Shown: in pieces, positions 1-6,869 of the stretch
Numbering within the stretch: position 1 is the stretch's first letter
Layout: each line of letters starts with the position of its first letter
Source of the DNA: Solirubrobacterales bacterium
GTDB taxonomy: Bacteria > Actinomycetota > Thermoleophilia > Solirubrobacterales > 70-9
Length of the DNA: 7,056 bases
Direction: 5' to 3'
NCBI GenBank assembly: GCA_013694825.1
Contig: JACDBR010000022.1
Coordinates: 1-7,056, forward strand
Translations under genes and position numbers: made by a program
The notes under the pieces: generated by a model
What the model was told of the DNA's origin: nothing
The model's input: only the letters and a program-made list of their open reading frames with translations
The model's database searches: none

Positions 1-589
1 GCTTCGAGACGATTCCCATCTCGAGCGCCTGGTCGGCGCTTATCAACGGGTCGTTCAGCAGCAGCTCGGTGGCCCGGGCGGGGCCGACAACCCGCGGCAG
101 GAAGTAGGTCATGCCGCCGTCGGGCGAGGCGCCGATCCGCCCGTAGGCGCAGGCGAACGACGCCTCGGTGGAGGCGATCCGTGTGTCGCACATCAGCGCC
201 AGCGAGAAGCCGGCGCCGGCCGCGACGCCGTTGATCGCGCCGATCACGGCGTAGGGAATGCGGCGGAAATCGACGATCGCCTGGTGGAGCACGTCGGCGC
301 CGCGGCGCACCTCCGAGGGCAGGTCGACGCCCTCCTCCGCGACGCCGCGCCGAAACCAGTTGACGTCGCCTCCGGCCGAGAACGCCCTGCCCTCACCGGT
401 GATGATCAGCGCTCGCAACCTCGCCCGGTCGGCCAGCCATGGGGCGGCGACCGAGAGCTCGCCGATCATCTCCGGGTCCATCGCGTTGAACACGTCGGGG
501 CGGCGCAGGGTGAGCGTCCCGATCTCGTCCACGACCTCGATCGAGAGCGTGTTGAGCTCCGGTGGGCTGACGTTCTGTGGGCTGGCCAA
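1..589 (-). CDS. Enoyl-CoA hydratase/isomerase family protein (crotonase fold), partial
   Basis: Seen: 196 codons of a crotonase-superfamily protein; the C-terminus lies beyond the left edge. The CoA-binding/oxyanion-hole motif FSAGGD is at residues 70-75 and the second oxyanion segment NGVAAGAGFSLALMCD at 120-135, followed by GRIGASPDGG (150-159) and LPRVVG. Family knowledge: enoyl-CoA hydratases use two glutamates (Glu144 and Glu164 in the rat enzyme). Counting from the shared CD motif, these positions are Ser129 and Tyr149 here. The RIG-x-x-PD-x-G motif with Asp157 resembles PaaG-type isomerases (phenylacetate pathway) and other enoyl-CoA isomerases, where an acidic residue in this region does the chemistry. 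Inference: an acyl-CoA isomerase in fatty-acid or aromatic degradation rather than a classical hydratase. The start is TTG at 587-589 with GAGGAG four bases upstream; the frame stays open further upstream without a better start. It is divergent from uvrC. The family is sure; the substrate is not known. Confidence 0.9.
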   Translation of the reverse strand, partial: MASPQNVSPPELNTLSIEVVDEIGTLTLRRPDVFNAMDPEMIGELSVAAPWLADRARLRALIITGEGRAFSAGGDVNWFRRGVAEEGVDLPSEVRRGADVLHQAIVDFRRIPYAVIGAINGVAAGAGFSLALMCDTRIASTEASFACAYGRIGASPDGGMTYFLPRVVGPARATELLLNDPLISADQALEMGIVSK

Positions 590-593
590 GGCT

Positions 594-599
594 CTCCTC
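594..599 (-). promoter_or_regulatory. Shine-Dalgarno sequence of the crotonase gene
   Basis: GAGGAG on the minus strand, four bases before the TTG at 587-589. It is the main reason for choosing this TTG as the start, because no ATG or GTG lies nearby in frame upstream. Confidence 0.6.
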
Positions 600-646
600 G
601 ACGTGGGCCCTCGCGGCGGGGCGCTCGGGCGCCGGGCAAGGCCCGA

Positions 647-681
647 TTGGATGACGGGCGCGGAGCCTAACCTCTGGTCGG
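647..681 (+). promoter_or_regulatory. Putative leaderless promoter of uvrC
   Basis: TAACCT at 668-673 matches TAnnnT and ends seven bases before the GTG at 681, so transcription would begin at or next to the start codon. A weak -35-like TTGGAT lies at 647-652 with a short 15-base spacer. There is no Shine-Dalgarno sequence before 681. Inference: uvrC mRNA is leaderless. Confidence 0.5.
664..669 (-). promoter_or_regulatory. Possible -10 box for the divergent crotonase gene
   Basis: TAGGCT on the minus strand fits the actinobacterial TAnnnT -10 pattern. It shares its TA with the plus-strand -10 box of uvrC (TAACCT, 668-673). It would give a leader of about 65-70 bases ahead of the TTG start. 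No convincing -35 element is visible, so this rests on one short motif. Confidence 0.25.
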
Positions 682-2648
682 TGGCCAGGCCCGAGACGCA
701 GCGGCTCTCAGCGGACGACGACTTGCGCGCCCAGCGCCGCCGGCTACCCGACCAACCGGGCGTCTACCTGTTCCGAGACGACGCCGGCGAGGTGATCTAC
801 GTCGGCAAGGCGCGCTCGATCCGAAAGCGGGTCGGCGGCCACTTCTCCGGCAAGAGCTCGCGTGGGGTGGAGATGGTCTCCCAGGTGCGTTCGATTGACT
901 TCCTCGTGACCGAGACCGAGGCCGAGGCGCTGCTGGCCGAGCAGCAGTTCATCAAGCGCCACCGCCCGCGCTTCAACATCAGGCTGCGAGACGACAAGTC
1001 CTACCCCTACATCGCCGTCTCGCTCGACGAGGAATACCCGCGCGTCTATTTCACCCGTGAGCGCCACCGCGCCAACCGCGCCTACTTCGGGCCCTTCTCC
1101 TCGGCGAAGCGCGTGCGCGAGACCCTCGACCTGCTGGGCAAGCTGTTCCAGTACCGCACCTGCGAGGGAACCGAGCCGGGGCGCCGCTCCGGGGTCCCTT
1201 GCCTCGACTACTACATCAAGCGCTGCGGAGCCCCTTGCGTCGGTTACATCGACGCCGCGGAGTACCGCCGCAACATCGAGGCGATCACGAGCTTCCTCTC
1301 CGGGCGCTATCGCGACGTCGTCCGCGACCTCGAGTCGAAGATGACCGAGGCGGCCGAGGCCGAGCAGTACGAGCGGGCGGCGGGCCTGCGCGATCGCCTC
1401 GCCGCTGTGCGCTCGCTGATGGAGCGTCGTACCGTGGCCTCGGACAGCCTCGACATCGCCGACGTGATCGCCGTCGCGATCGAGGGCGAGGACGCCAACG
1501 CCCAGGTCTTCCAGGTCCGCGACGGGATCCTCGCCGAGCGCCAGAGCTTCTACCTGCACGCCGGCGGCGTGCGCGAGGAGTCGGAGGTCACCGAGGAGTT
1601 CATCGCCCAGTACTACTCGGCCGCCCCGAGCGTGCCGAAGCTGATCGTGCTCGGGCCGGCGATGCGCGAGCGGGCCGAGCTGCTCAGCGAGGCTCTGAGC
1701 TCCCAGCGTGGAGCTCACGTCGAGGTGCGGGTCTCCGAGCGCGGCGACAAGCGGCGCCTGCGCGAGCTCGCGGAGCGCAACGCCAAGCTCGCCCTGGCTC
1801 AGGACAAGCTGCGCCAGGAGCGCCGCCGCACGCAGCGAGTCGATTCGCTGGTCGCGCTCCAGGAGGCGCTCGGACTCGCAGAGCTGCCGATCCGGATCGA
1901 GGGCTTCGACATCTCCAACATCGGCGGCGAGCACACGGTGGCCTCGATGGTCGTCTTCGAGGGCGGCGCGCCGAGGAAGTCCGACTACCGGCGCTTCCGG
2001 GTCCGCGGCGACGCGGTCGCCGGGAGCGCTCAGCCCACCGCCGGGAACGGTGGCCAGGGCCGCGGGGCCTGGGCCTCCGGCCCCGACGACTTCGCCTCGA
2101 TGCAGGAGGTCGTCAGCCGCCGCACCGCCCGCCTGCTCGAGCAGTCCGACCTCTCGCCCCACGACGACAAGCGCGACGAGAGCTTCGCCTCGCTGCCGGC
2201 GCTGATCCTGATCGATGGCGGTAAGGGGCAGCTCACGGCGGCGAGGAGGGCGCTCGAGCCGCTCGCCTCGAGTGGTATCGCCGGGGCCGAGAGCGTCGCC
2301 GTGATCGGGCTCGCCAAGCGTGAGGAGCAGGTCTTCGTTCCCGGGCGCAGCGAGCCGATCAAGCTCAGCCGCGGCTCCGAGGCGCTGCGGCTGCTCCAGC
2401 GCGTGCGCGACGAGGCCCATCGCTTCGCGCTCGACTTCCATCGAAACCGGCGTGACAAGGCGGTGACGGGCTCGATCCTAGACGGTCTGCGGGGTGTCGG
2501 ACCCGTCCGCAGGCGCGCCCTGCTCGAGCATTTCGGCTCACCCGACCGGATGGTCGCCGCCAGCCGCGAGGAGCTTGAGGCAGTGCCCGGGCTGCCGGGT
2601 AAGCTGGCGCGCGAGATCCACCGTCAGCTCCACAAGGCGGGTCGATGA
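681..2648 (+). CDS. uvrC: UvrABC system protein C (excinuclease subunit)
   Basis: UvrC makes both incisions, 3' and 5' of a DNA lesion, in nucleotide excision repair after UvrA/UvrB damage recognition. It is 655 residues from GTG 681, slightly long for the family. Seen in order: GIY-YIG nuclease domain (GVY 27-29, YVG 40-42, conserved Glu87 in the LLAEQQFIK helix); four cysteines spaced C-x12-C-x7-C-x3-C after it, matching the cysteines reported to hold an Fe-S cluster in E. coli UvrC; a UVR (UvrB-binding) motif around EAEQYERAAGLRDRL; the RNase H-like nuclease domain with Asp410 (FDISN), Asp512 (LIDGGKGQL) and His580 (DEAHRF); and C-terminal helix-hairpin-helix repeats (LRGVGP, VPGLPG). A Gly/Ala-rich insertion sits at about 447-467. 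Start: the frame is open back past 258, but that part reads as antisense of the crotonase gene. GTG 681 is favoured by the TAACCT box; ATG 651 (weak AAGG upstream) and TTG 723 are alternatives. The stop overlaps the rapZ start. Confidence 0.96.
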   Translation: MARPETQRLSADDDLRAQRRRLPDQPGVYLFRDDAGEVIYVGKARSIRKRVGGHFSGKSSRGVEMVSQVRSIDFLVTETEAEALLAEQQFIKRHRPRFNIRLRDDKSYPYIAVSLDEEYPRVYFTRERHRANRAYFGPFSSAKRVRETLDLLGKLFQYRTCEGTEPGRRSGVPCLDYYIKRCGAPCVGYIDAAEYRRNIEAITSFLSGRYRDVVRDLESKMTEAAEAEQYERAAGLRDRLAAVRSLMERRTVASDSLDIADVIAVAIEGEDANAQVFQVRDGILAERQSFYLHAGGVREESEVTEEFIAQYYSAAPSVPKLIVLGPAMRERAELLSEALSSQRGAHVEVRVSERGDKRRLRELAERNAKLALAQDKLRQERRRTQRVDSLVALQEALGLAELPIRIEGFDISNIGGEHTVASMVVFEGGAPRKSDYRRFRVRGDAVAGSAQPTAGNGGQGRGAWASGPDDFASMQEVVSRRTARLLEQSDLSPHDDKRDESFASLPALILIDGGKGQLTAARRALEPLASSGIAGAESVAVIGLAKREEQVFVPGRSEPIKLSRGSEALRLLQRVRDEAHRFALDFHRNRRDKAVTGSILDGLRGVGPVRRRALLEHFGSPDRMVAASREELEAVPGLPGKLAREIHRQLHKAGR

Positions 2649-3577
2649 CTACGGTCGACCCCGATCCCGACGTCGGCGCGAAGGACGCCACGGAGGATGA
2701 CCCCTCCCGGCCCGGGGTCCATCTCGTGGTCATCACGGGGTTCTCGGGAGCCGGCAAGTCCGAGGCGATGGCAGCGTTCGAGGACTCCGGCTATTTCTGC
2801 GTCGACAACCTGCCGCCTCGGATGCTCGGAGCGCTGGGCGAGCTCTTCCGCCACGAGGGCAGCGGCGTCAGGCGCGCGGCCGTAGTCGCCGACGTTCGCG
2901 GCGGCGACTACTTCAAGGAGCTCGACGCGGTGCTCGGCGAGCTCGAGCGCGGCGGCCTGAAGCCGCGGCTGCTCTTCCTCGAGGCCGATGAGCAGACGCT
3001 GGTCGACCGCTTCATGGCGACGCGGCGCCGCCATCCGCTCGCCCGCGACGGCAGGGTGACCGAGGGCATCGAGGCCGAGCGGCTGGTGCTGGGTCCGCTG
3101 CGCGAGCGCGCCGACGTGGTGATCGACTCGAGCGAGTCGACCGCCTACATGCTGCGGCGGCGGATCGCGACCGAGTTTCTCTCCCCGGCGACCGCCGGCA
3201 GGCTGGCGCTCACCCTGCTGACCTTTGGTTTCAAGAACGGGCCGCCGCGGGAGGCCGACATGGTCTTCGACGTTCGCTTCCTGCCCAATCCGCACTACCT
3301 GGAGGAGCTTCGCCCGCTGACCGGGCGCGATCAGCGCGTCGTCGATTACGTCGAGGGCGGCGAGCTCGCGCGCGAGCTCTACGACAGGCTGCTGCCGCTG
3401 CTCGACTTCCTGCTGCCGGCCTACGTCGTCGAGGGCAAGTCGCACCTGACGATCGCGATCGGGTGCACCGGCGGGCGCCACCGCTCGGTCACGATCGCCG
3501 AGCGGGTCGACCGCCACCTGGCGAGCCGCGAGGACGTCTCGGTCCGGGTCGTCCACCGCGACGTCGAGCTCGACTGA
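2645..3577 (+). CDS. rapZ: RNase adapter RapZ / YvcJ family nucleotide-binding protein
   Basis: A P-loop protein that binds and hydrolyses ATP or GTP. In E. coli it brings the small RNA GlmZ to RNase E to control glucosamine-6-phosphate synthesis; in Gram-positive bacteria (YvcJ) the role is less clear, and no GlmZ is expected here. Seen: 310 residues, Walker A GFSGAGKS at 32-39, the family motif GYFCVDNLP just after it, VADVRGGDY, then the C-terminal RNA-binding-type domain with TFGFKNG, FDVRFLPNP, LTGRDQ and the hallmark EGKSHLTIAIGCTGGRHRS. The N-terminus carries about 24 extra acidic/proline-rich residues before the first strand, compared with the few residues before the P-loop in E. coli RapZ. 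The ATG lies in the ATGA overlap with uvrC, so translation is probably coupled to it. yvcK and whiA, often the next genes, do not follow. Confidence 0.95.
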   Translation: MTTVDPDPDVGAKDATEDDPSRPGVHLVVITGFSGAGKSEAMAAFEDSGYFCVDNLPPRMLGALGELFRHEGSGVRRAAVVADVRGGDYFKELDAVLGELERGGLKPRLLFLEADEQTLVDRFMATRRRHPLARDGRVTEGIEAERLVLGPLRERADVVIDSSESTAYMLRRRIATEFLSPATAGRLALTLLTFGFKNGPPREADMVFDVRFLPNPHYLEELRPLTGRDQRVVDYVEGGELARELYDRLLPLLDFLLPAYVVEGKSHLTIAIGCTGGRHRSVTIAERVDRHLASREDVSVRVVHRDVELD

Positions 3578-3580
3578 CGG

Positions 3581-3600
3581 CTGAGGAGCAATCGCTTCAG
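3581..3600 (+). other. Weak hairpin after rapZ
   Basis: CTGA plus AGC pair with GCT plus TCAG around an AATC tetraloop, giving seven base pairs with a two-base GG bulge, three bases after the rapZ stop. There is no T-run behind it, so it is a poor intrinsic terminator. It also overlaps the place where the -35 of the next promoter should be. It could be mere chance. Confidence 0.2.
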
Positions 3601-3614
3601 AGGCAGGCCCCGCC

Positions 3615-3629
3615 TAGACTCCGCCGCCG
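3615..3629 (+). promoter_or_regulatory. Putative leaderless promoter of the ABC exporter operon
   Basis: TAGACT at 3615-3620 (TAnnnT) ends eight bases before the GTG at 3629. The bases between are only C and G (CCGCCGCC), with no Shine-Dalgarno sequence. No good -35 is seen 16-18 bases upstream. Inference: the exporter genes are transcribed from here independently of uvrC-rapZ, as a leaderless mRNA. Confidence 0.5.
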
Positions 3630-4573
3630 TGCCCGAGACCGCGATCAGAGTCAAGGGCCTGAGGAAGTCCTACGGCGAGTTCGTCGCGGTCCGCGAGATC
3701 AGCCTCGAGGTCGAGCGCGGGAAGGTGATGGCCTTCCTCGGCCCCAACGGCGCGGGCAAGACGACCACGACCGAGATCCTCGAGGGCTTTCGCGTCCGAG
3801 ACGCCGGCGAGGTTGAGGTGCTGGGCGAGGACCCCGCGCATGCCGACCGCGACTGGCGCGAGCGGATCGGGGTGGTCCTGCAGCAGTGCCGGATGACACC
3901 GCAGCTCTCGGTTCGCGAGACGCTCGACCTCTACGCCGGCTACTACCGCGATCCGCGCTCCGTGCCGGACACGATCGAGCTCGTGGGCCTCGGCGAGAAG
4001 GCCGGCGCCCGCGCGGGCTCGCTGTCGGGTGGTCAGCAGCGCCGCCTCGATGTCGCGGTGGCGCTGATCGGGAACCCGGAGCTGCTTTTCCTCGACGAGC
4101 CAACGACCGGCTTCGACCCCACCGCCCGGCGCCAGGCCTGGGAGGTGATCGCCAACCTGCGTGAGCTCGGGACGACGACCTTCCTGACCACCCATTACAT
4201 GGAGGAGGCGCAGGCGCTCGCCGACCGGGCGATGATCATCGCCCGGGGCGAGGTGGTCGCCGAGGGTCGTCCGAGCGAGCTGGGCGGGCGCGAGGGCGAT
4301 CCACCCACCCTGAGCTTCGTGCTGCCGCTCGGCCTCGGCCTGAGCGATCTGCCGTCCCGCCTGGCGGCGCGAGCCCGGCTTCGCGGCGGCTCGGTCGAAG
4401 CTGCGCTCGACGAGCCCGCGGCGACGCTGCATGAGCTCAGCGGCTGGGCGCTCGAGCGCGGGATCGAGCTCGAAGGCCTAGAGCTGCGCCGGCCGAGCCT
4501 CGAGGACGTCTACCTGCGGCTCACCGGCCAGCTCGACCACGACCCACCGCCCGGCAAGGCGGCGCTCGGATGA
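3629..4573 (+). CDS. ABC transporter ATP-binding protein (DrrA/CcmA-type exporter ATPase)
   Basis: The cytoplasmic ATPase subunit that powers an ABC-2 type exporter with the permease encoded next. All catalytic elements are intact: Walker A GPNGAGKT (residues 38-45), Q-loop in VVLQQCRMTPQLSVRETL, signature LSGGQQ (132-137), Walker B LLFLDE (152-157, Glu157 catalytic), D-loop GFDPTARR, and switch His189 in TTHYMEEA. The roughly 90 residues after the nucleotide-binding domain, ending in the LRRPSLEDVYLRLTG motif, are the usual C-terminal extension of DrrA-like and multidrug/lipid exporter ATPases. It is 314 residues, normal for that group. Start GTG 3629 is set by the TAGACT box and by the first strand beginning at once (AIRVKGLRKSYG). 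It overlaps the permease gene by ATGA. The substrate cannot be told from sequence; drugs, lipids or polyketide-like compounds are the usual ones. Confidence 0.93.
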   Translation: MPETAIRVKGLRKSYGEFVAVREISLEVERGKVMAFLGPNGAGKTTTTEILEGFRVRDAGEVEVLGEDPAHADRDWRERIGVVLQQCRMTPQLSVRETLDLYAGYYRDPRSVPDTIELVGLGEKAGARAGSLSGGQQRRLDVAVALIGNPELLFLDEPTTGFDPTARRQAWEVIANLRELGTTTFLTTHYMEEAQALADRAMIIARGEVVAEGRPSELGGREGDPPTLSFVLPLGLGLSDLPSRLAARARLRGGSVEAALDEPAATLHELSGWALERGIELEGLELRRPSLEDVYLRLTGQLDHDPPPGKAALG

Positions 4574-5340
4574 ACGCGATCGGGCTTGCCGGCCACCAGT
4601 TTCGCTTCTCGCAGAAGATCTTCTGGCGCAACCCCGCGTCGGTCTTCTTCACAGTCGCGCTGCCGCTCGTCTTCCTCGTGATCTTCAACGGGATCTTCGG
4701 CGACGAGACGATCGACGAGCTCGGCGGGATCACGACGAGCACCTACTACATCCCCGCGATCCTGACCCTGGCGGTCGTCTCGGCGACCACCGTCTCGATC
4801 GCGATCTCGCTCGTCGTCGACCGTGAGAGCGGGATCTTGAAGCGGGGCCGCTCGACCCCGATGCCGAGCTGGGTCTTCTTCGCCGGCAGGATCGGGAACG
4901 CGATCGTGATCTCGCTGCTGATGCTGTTCGTGATCACGGCGCTCGGGGCGCTGGTCTACGGGGTCGACGTGCCCTGGGAACGGGCGCCGGCGGTACTGGC
5001 GACGCTCGCGATCGGGGCCTTTGCCTTCTGCTCGATCGGGATCGCGATGACCGCGGTGATCCCGTCCGAGGACGCCGCTCCTGCGGTCACCAACATCTCG
5101 GTCCTGCCCCTCTACTTCCTCTCCGGAGTCTTCATACCCGAGAGCGAGATCCCCGACGGGGTGCTCAAGTTCGCCGACCTGTTCCCGATCCACCACTTCT
5201 TCGAGGCATTCTTCTCGGCCTTCACGTCGACCTCCGGCTCGGGCTTCGAGTGGCTCGACCTGGCGGTCGTCGCGGCCTGGGGCCTGGCCGGGCTGGTGCT
5301 CGCGGTGCGCTTCTTTCGCTGGACCCCGCGGGCCGCCTGA
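4570..5340 (+). CDS. ABC-2 type transporter permease
   Basis: The membrane subunit partnering the ATPase encoded upstream, with which it shares an ATGA overlap. It is 256 residues. The N-terminus carries a cytoplasmic amphipathic stretch (HQFRFSQKIFWRNP), typical of ABC2_membrane proteins. About six hydrophobic segments follow: SVFFTVALPLVFLVIF (25-40), a pair around YYIPAILTLAVVSA and TVSIAISLVV (separated from the next by the charged DRESGILKRGR loop), NAIVISLLMLFVITALGALVYG, VLATLAIGAFAFCSIGIAMT, SVLPLYFLSGVFIP, and a last one in LDLAVVAAWGLAGLVLAV, ending in a basic tail. The loop RESGILKR and the LSGVFIP motif are characteristic of the DrrB/ABC-2 exporter family. No ATPase domain or extra periplasmic domain is present. 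Substrate unknown. Confidence 0.92.
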   Translation: MNAIGLAGHQFRFSQKIFWRNPASVFFTVALPLVFLVIFNGIFGDETIDELGGITTSTYYIPAILTLAVVSATTVSIAISLVVDRESGILKRGRSTPMPSWVFFAGRIGNAIVISLLMLFVITALGALVYGVDVPWERAPAVLATLAIGAFAFCSIGIAMTAVIPSEDAAPAVTNISVLPLYFLSGVFIPESEIPDGVLKFADLFPIHHFFEAFFSAFTSTSGSGFEWLDLAVVAAWGLAGLVLAVRFFRWTPRAA

Positions 5341-5360
5341 GGGCCGGATGGGATGGCTTG

Positions 5361-5373
5361 CGGGCATCGCCCG
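5361..5373 (+). terminator. Weak hairpin after the exporter operon
   Basis: CGGGC-ATC-GCCCG, a five-base-pair stem with a three-base loop 20 bases after the permease stop. There is no run of T behind it, only the scattered GTCAGTTTGG. It is possibly a weak or factor-assisted terminator separating the exporter from the VOC gene. Confidence 0.25.
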
Positions 5374-5399
5374 GGTCAGTTTGGTCGCCGCTTGCTGGG

Positions 5400-5412
5400 T
5401 AGTTTCAGCGCG
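5400..5412 (+). promoter_or_regulatory. Putative leaderless promoter of the VOC gene
   Basis: TAGTTT at 5400-5405 (TAnnnT) ends six bases before the GTG at 5412, and no Shine-Dalgarno sequence is present. TTGGTC at 5381-5386 resembles a -35 but is only 13 bases away, too close for a standard promoter. Inference: separate, leaderless transcription of the small VOC gene. Confidence 0.45.
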
Positions 5413-5774
5413 TGATCCATCACGTCAGCATCGAGGTCTCCGACCTGGGCAGCGCCGCCGGGTTCTACGACGCGCTGCTCGGGCCGCTCGGCTGGCGTCG
5501 TCTCGCCGACGAGGATGAAACGGTCGGCTGGGGGCTGGTGCAACCGGTCTTCTGGATTTCCAATCGCGGCCAGCCGGCCCCGGGTGGCGGCCACGTCTGC
5601 TTCCGCGCCAACTCGATCCCGGCCGTGCGGGCGGCGTATGAGTCGGGGCTCGAGGACGGGGGCCGCGGCGACGGTGCGCCGGGGCCGCGCGCCGAGTACG
5701 GTCCAAGTTACTACTCGGCATTCCTCCTTGATCCCGATGGGAATCGGGTAGAGGTCGCCGTAGGGAGCGGCTGA
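5412..5774 (+). CDS. VOC family protein (glyoxalase/bleomycin-resistance/dioxygenase fold)
   Basis: A 120-residue single-domain VOC protein with two beta-alpha-beta-beta-beta units. It opens with IHHVSIEVSDLGSAAGFYDALLGPLGW, the standard first unit, and ends with FLLDPDGNRVEV, the standard last strand. Likely metal ligands at the usual VOC positions are His4, His61 (GGGHVCF) and Glu114 (RVEV). A proline/glycine-rich loop (about 81-92) joins the second-unit helix to the last strands. Members act as glyoxalases, dioxygenases, epimerases or drug-binding resistance proteins; nothing here decides which. It stands alone between an exporter operon and gap. Its own -10-like box before the GTG start suggests separate transcription. 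A detoxification role, either with the exporter or against methylglyoxal from triose phosphates made by the neighbouring glycolytic genes, is conjecture from context only. Confidence 0.88.
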   Translation: MIHHVSIEVSDLGSAAGFYDALLGPLGWRRLADEDETVGWGLVQPVFWISNRGQPAPGGGHVCFRANSIPAVRAAYESGLEDGGRGDGAPGPRAEYGPSYYSAFLLDPDGNRVEVAVGSG

Positions 5775-5813
5775 CAGGCGCCCGGCGCCAGCTCGCTCTC
5801 GCCAACCGCTCCC
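5763..5813 (+). repeat. Nested inverted repeat between the VOC gene and gap
   Basis: A perfect eight-base inverted repeat, GGGAGCGG (5763-5770) and CCGCTCCC (5806-5813), encloses a second stem GGCGC-CCG-GCGCC (5777-5789). The outer left arm lies inside the last codons of the VOC gene and the whole structure precedes the gap ribosome-binding site. No T-run follows. It may be a terminator-like or leader structure, or a chance result of high GC. Confidence 0.35.
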
Positions 5814-5833
5814 GAATCTCGCCCCGTCGGTAG

Positions 5834-6850
<1,017 letters not shown>

Positions 6851-6854
6851 GAGC

Positions 6855-6860
6855 GGGAGG
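6855..6860 (+). promoter_or_regulatory. Shine-Dalgarno sequence of pgk
   Basis: GGGAGG in the 19-base gap after gap, nine bases before the GTG at 6870. It supports that start over the internal GTG at 6930, which itself has a GAAGG five bases upstream. Confidence 0.6.
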
Positions 6861-6869
6861 GCAGTCCAG

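Noticed and set aside
258..650. Open frame continuing upstream of uvrC, giving a 796-residue protein
   Set aside because: This stretch is the antisense of the well-supported crotonase gene and has low-complexity Ser/Arg-rich translation without family motifs. The UvrC core starts after about 740.
744..2441. 565-codon open frame on the minus strand across uvrC
   Set aside because: High-GC shadow frame: it mirrors uvrC codon structure, has no recognisable motif and no start signal, and uvrC on the other strand is unmistakable.
3362..3379. Perfect 18-base palindrome GAGCTCGCGCGCGAGCTC inside rapZ
   Set aside because: It encodes ELAREL with the preferred codons GAG, CTC and GCG/CGC, so it is readily explained by codon bias in a conserved helix. 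Its position deep in coding sequence gives no reason to call it an operator.
2624..3556. 310-codon minus-strand open frame across rapZ
   Set aside because: Antisense shadow of rapZ with biased Arg/Glu/Ala composition and no domain seen.
3578..3628. Possible intrinsic terminator between rapZ and the ABC genes
   Set aside because: The only hairpin is short and bulged and has no T-run, so it is listed as a weak hairpin rather than a terminator.
4510..5367. 285-codon minus-strand frame made mostly of Asp, Arg, Glu and Gly
   Set aside because: This is the complement of the hydrophobic permease gene; the charged, repetitive composition is what antisense of such a gene gives.
3629..5774. Exporter plus VOC as a recently transferred resistance island
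   Set aside because: Codon use and GC-richness look the same as in the flanking genes, and no integrase, transposase, att-like repeat or tRNA is present, so recent transfer is not supported.
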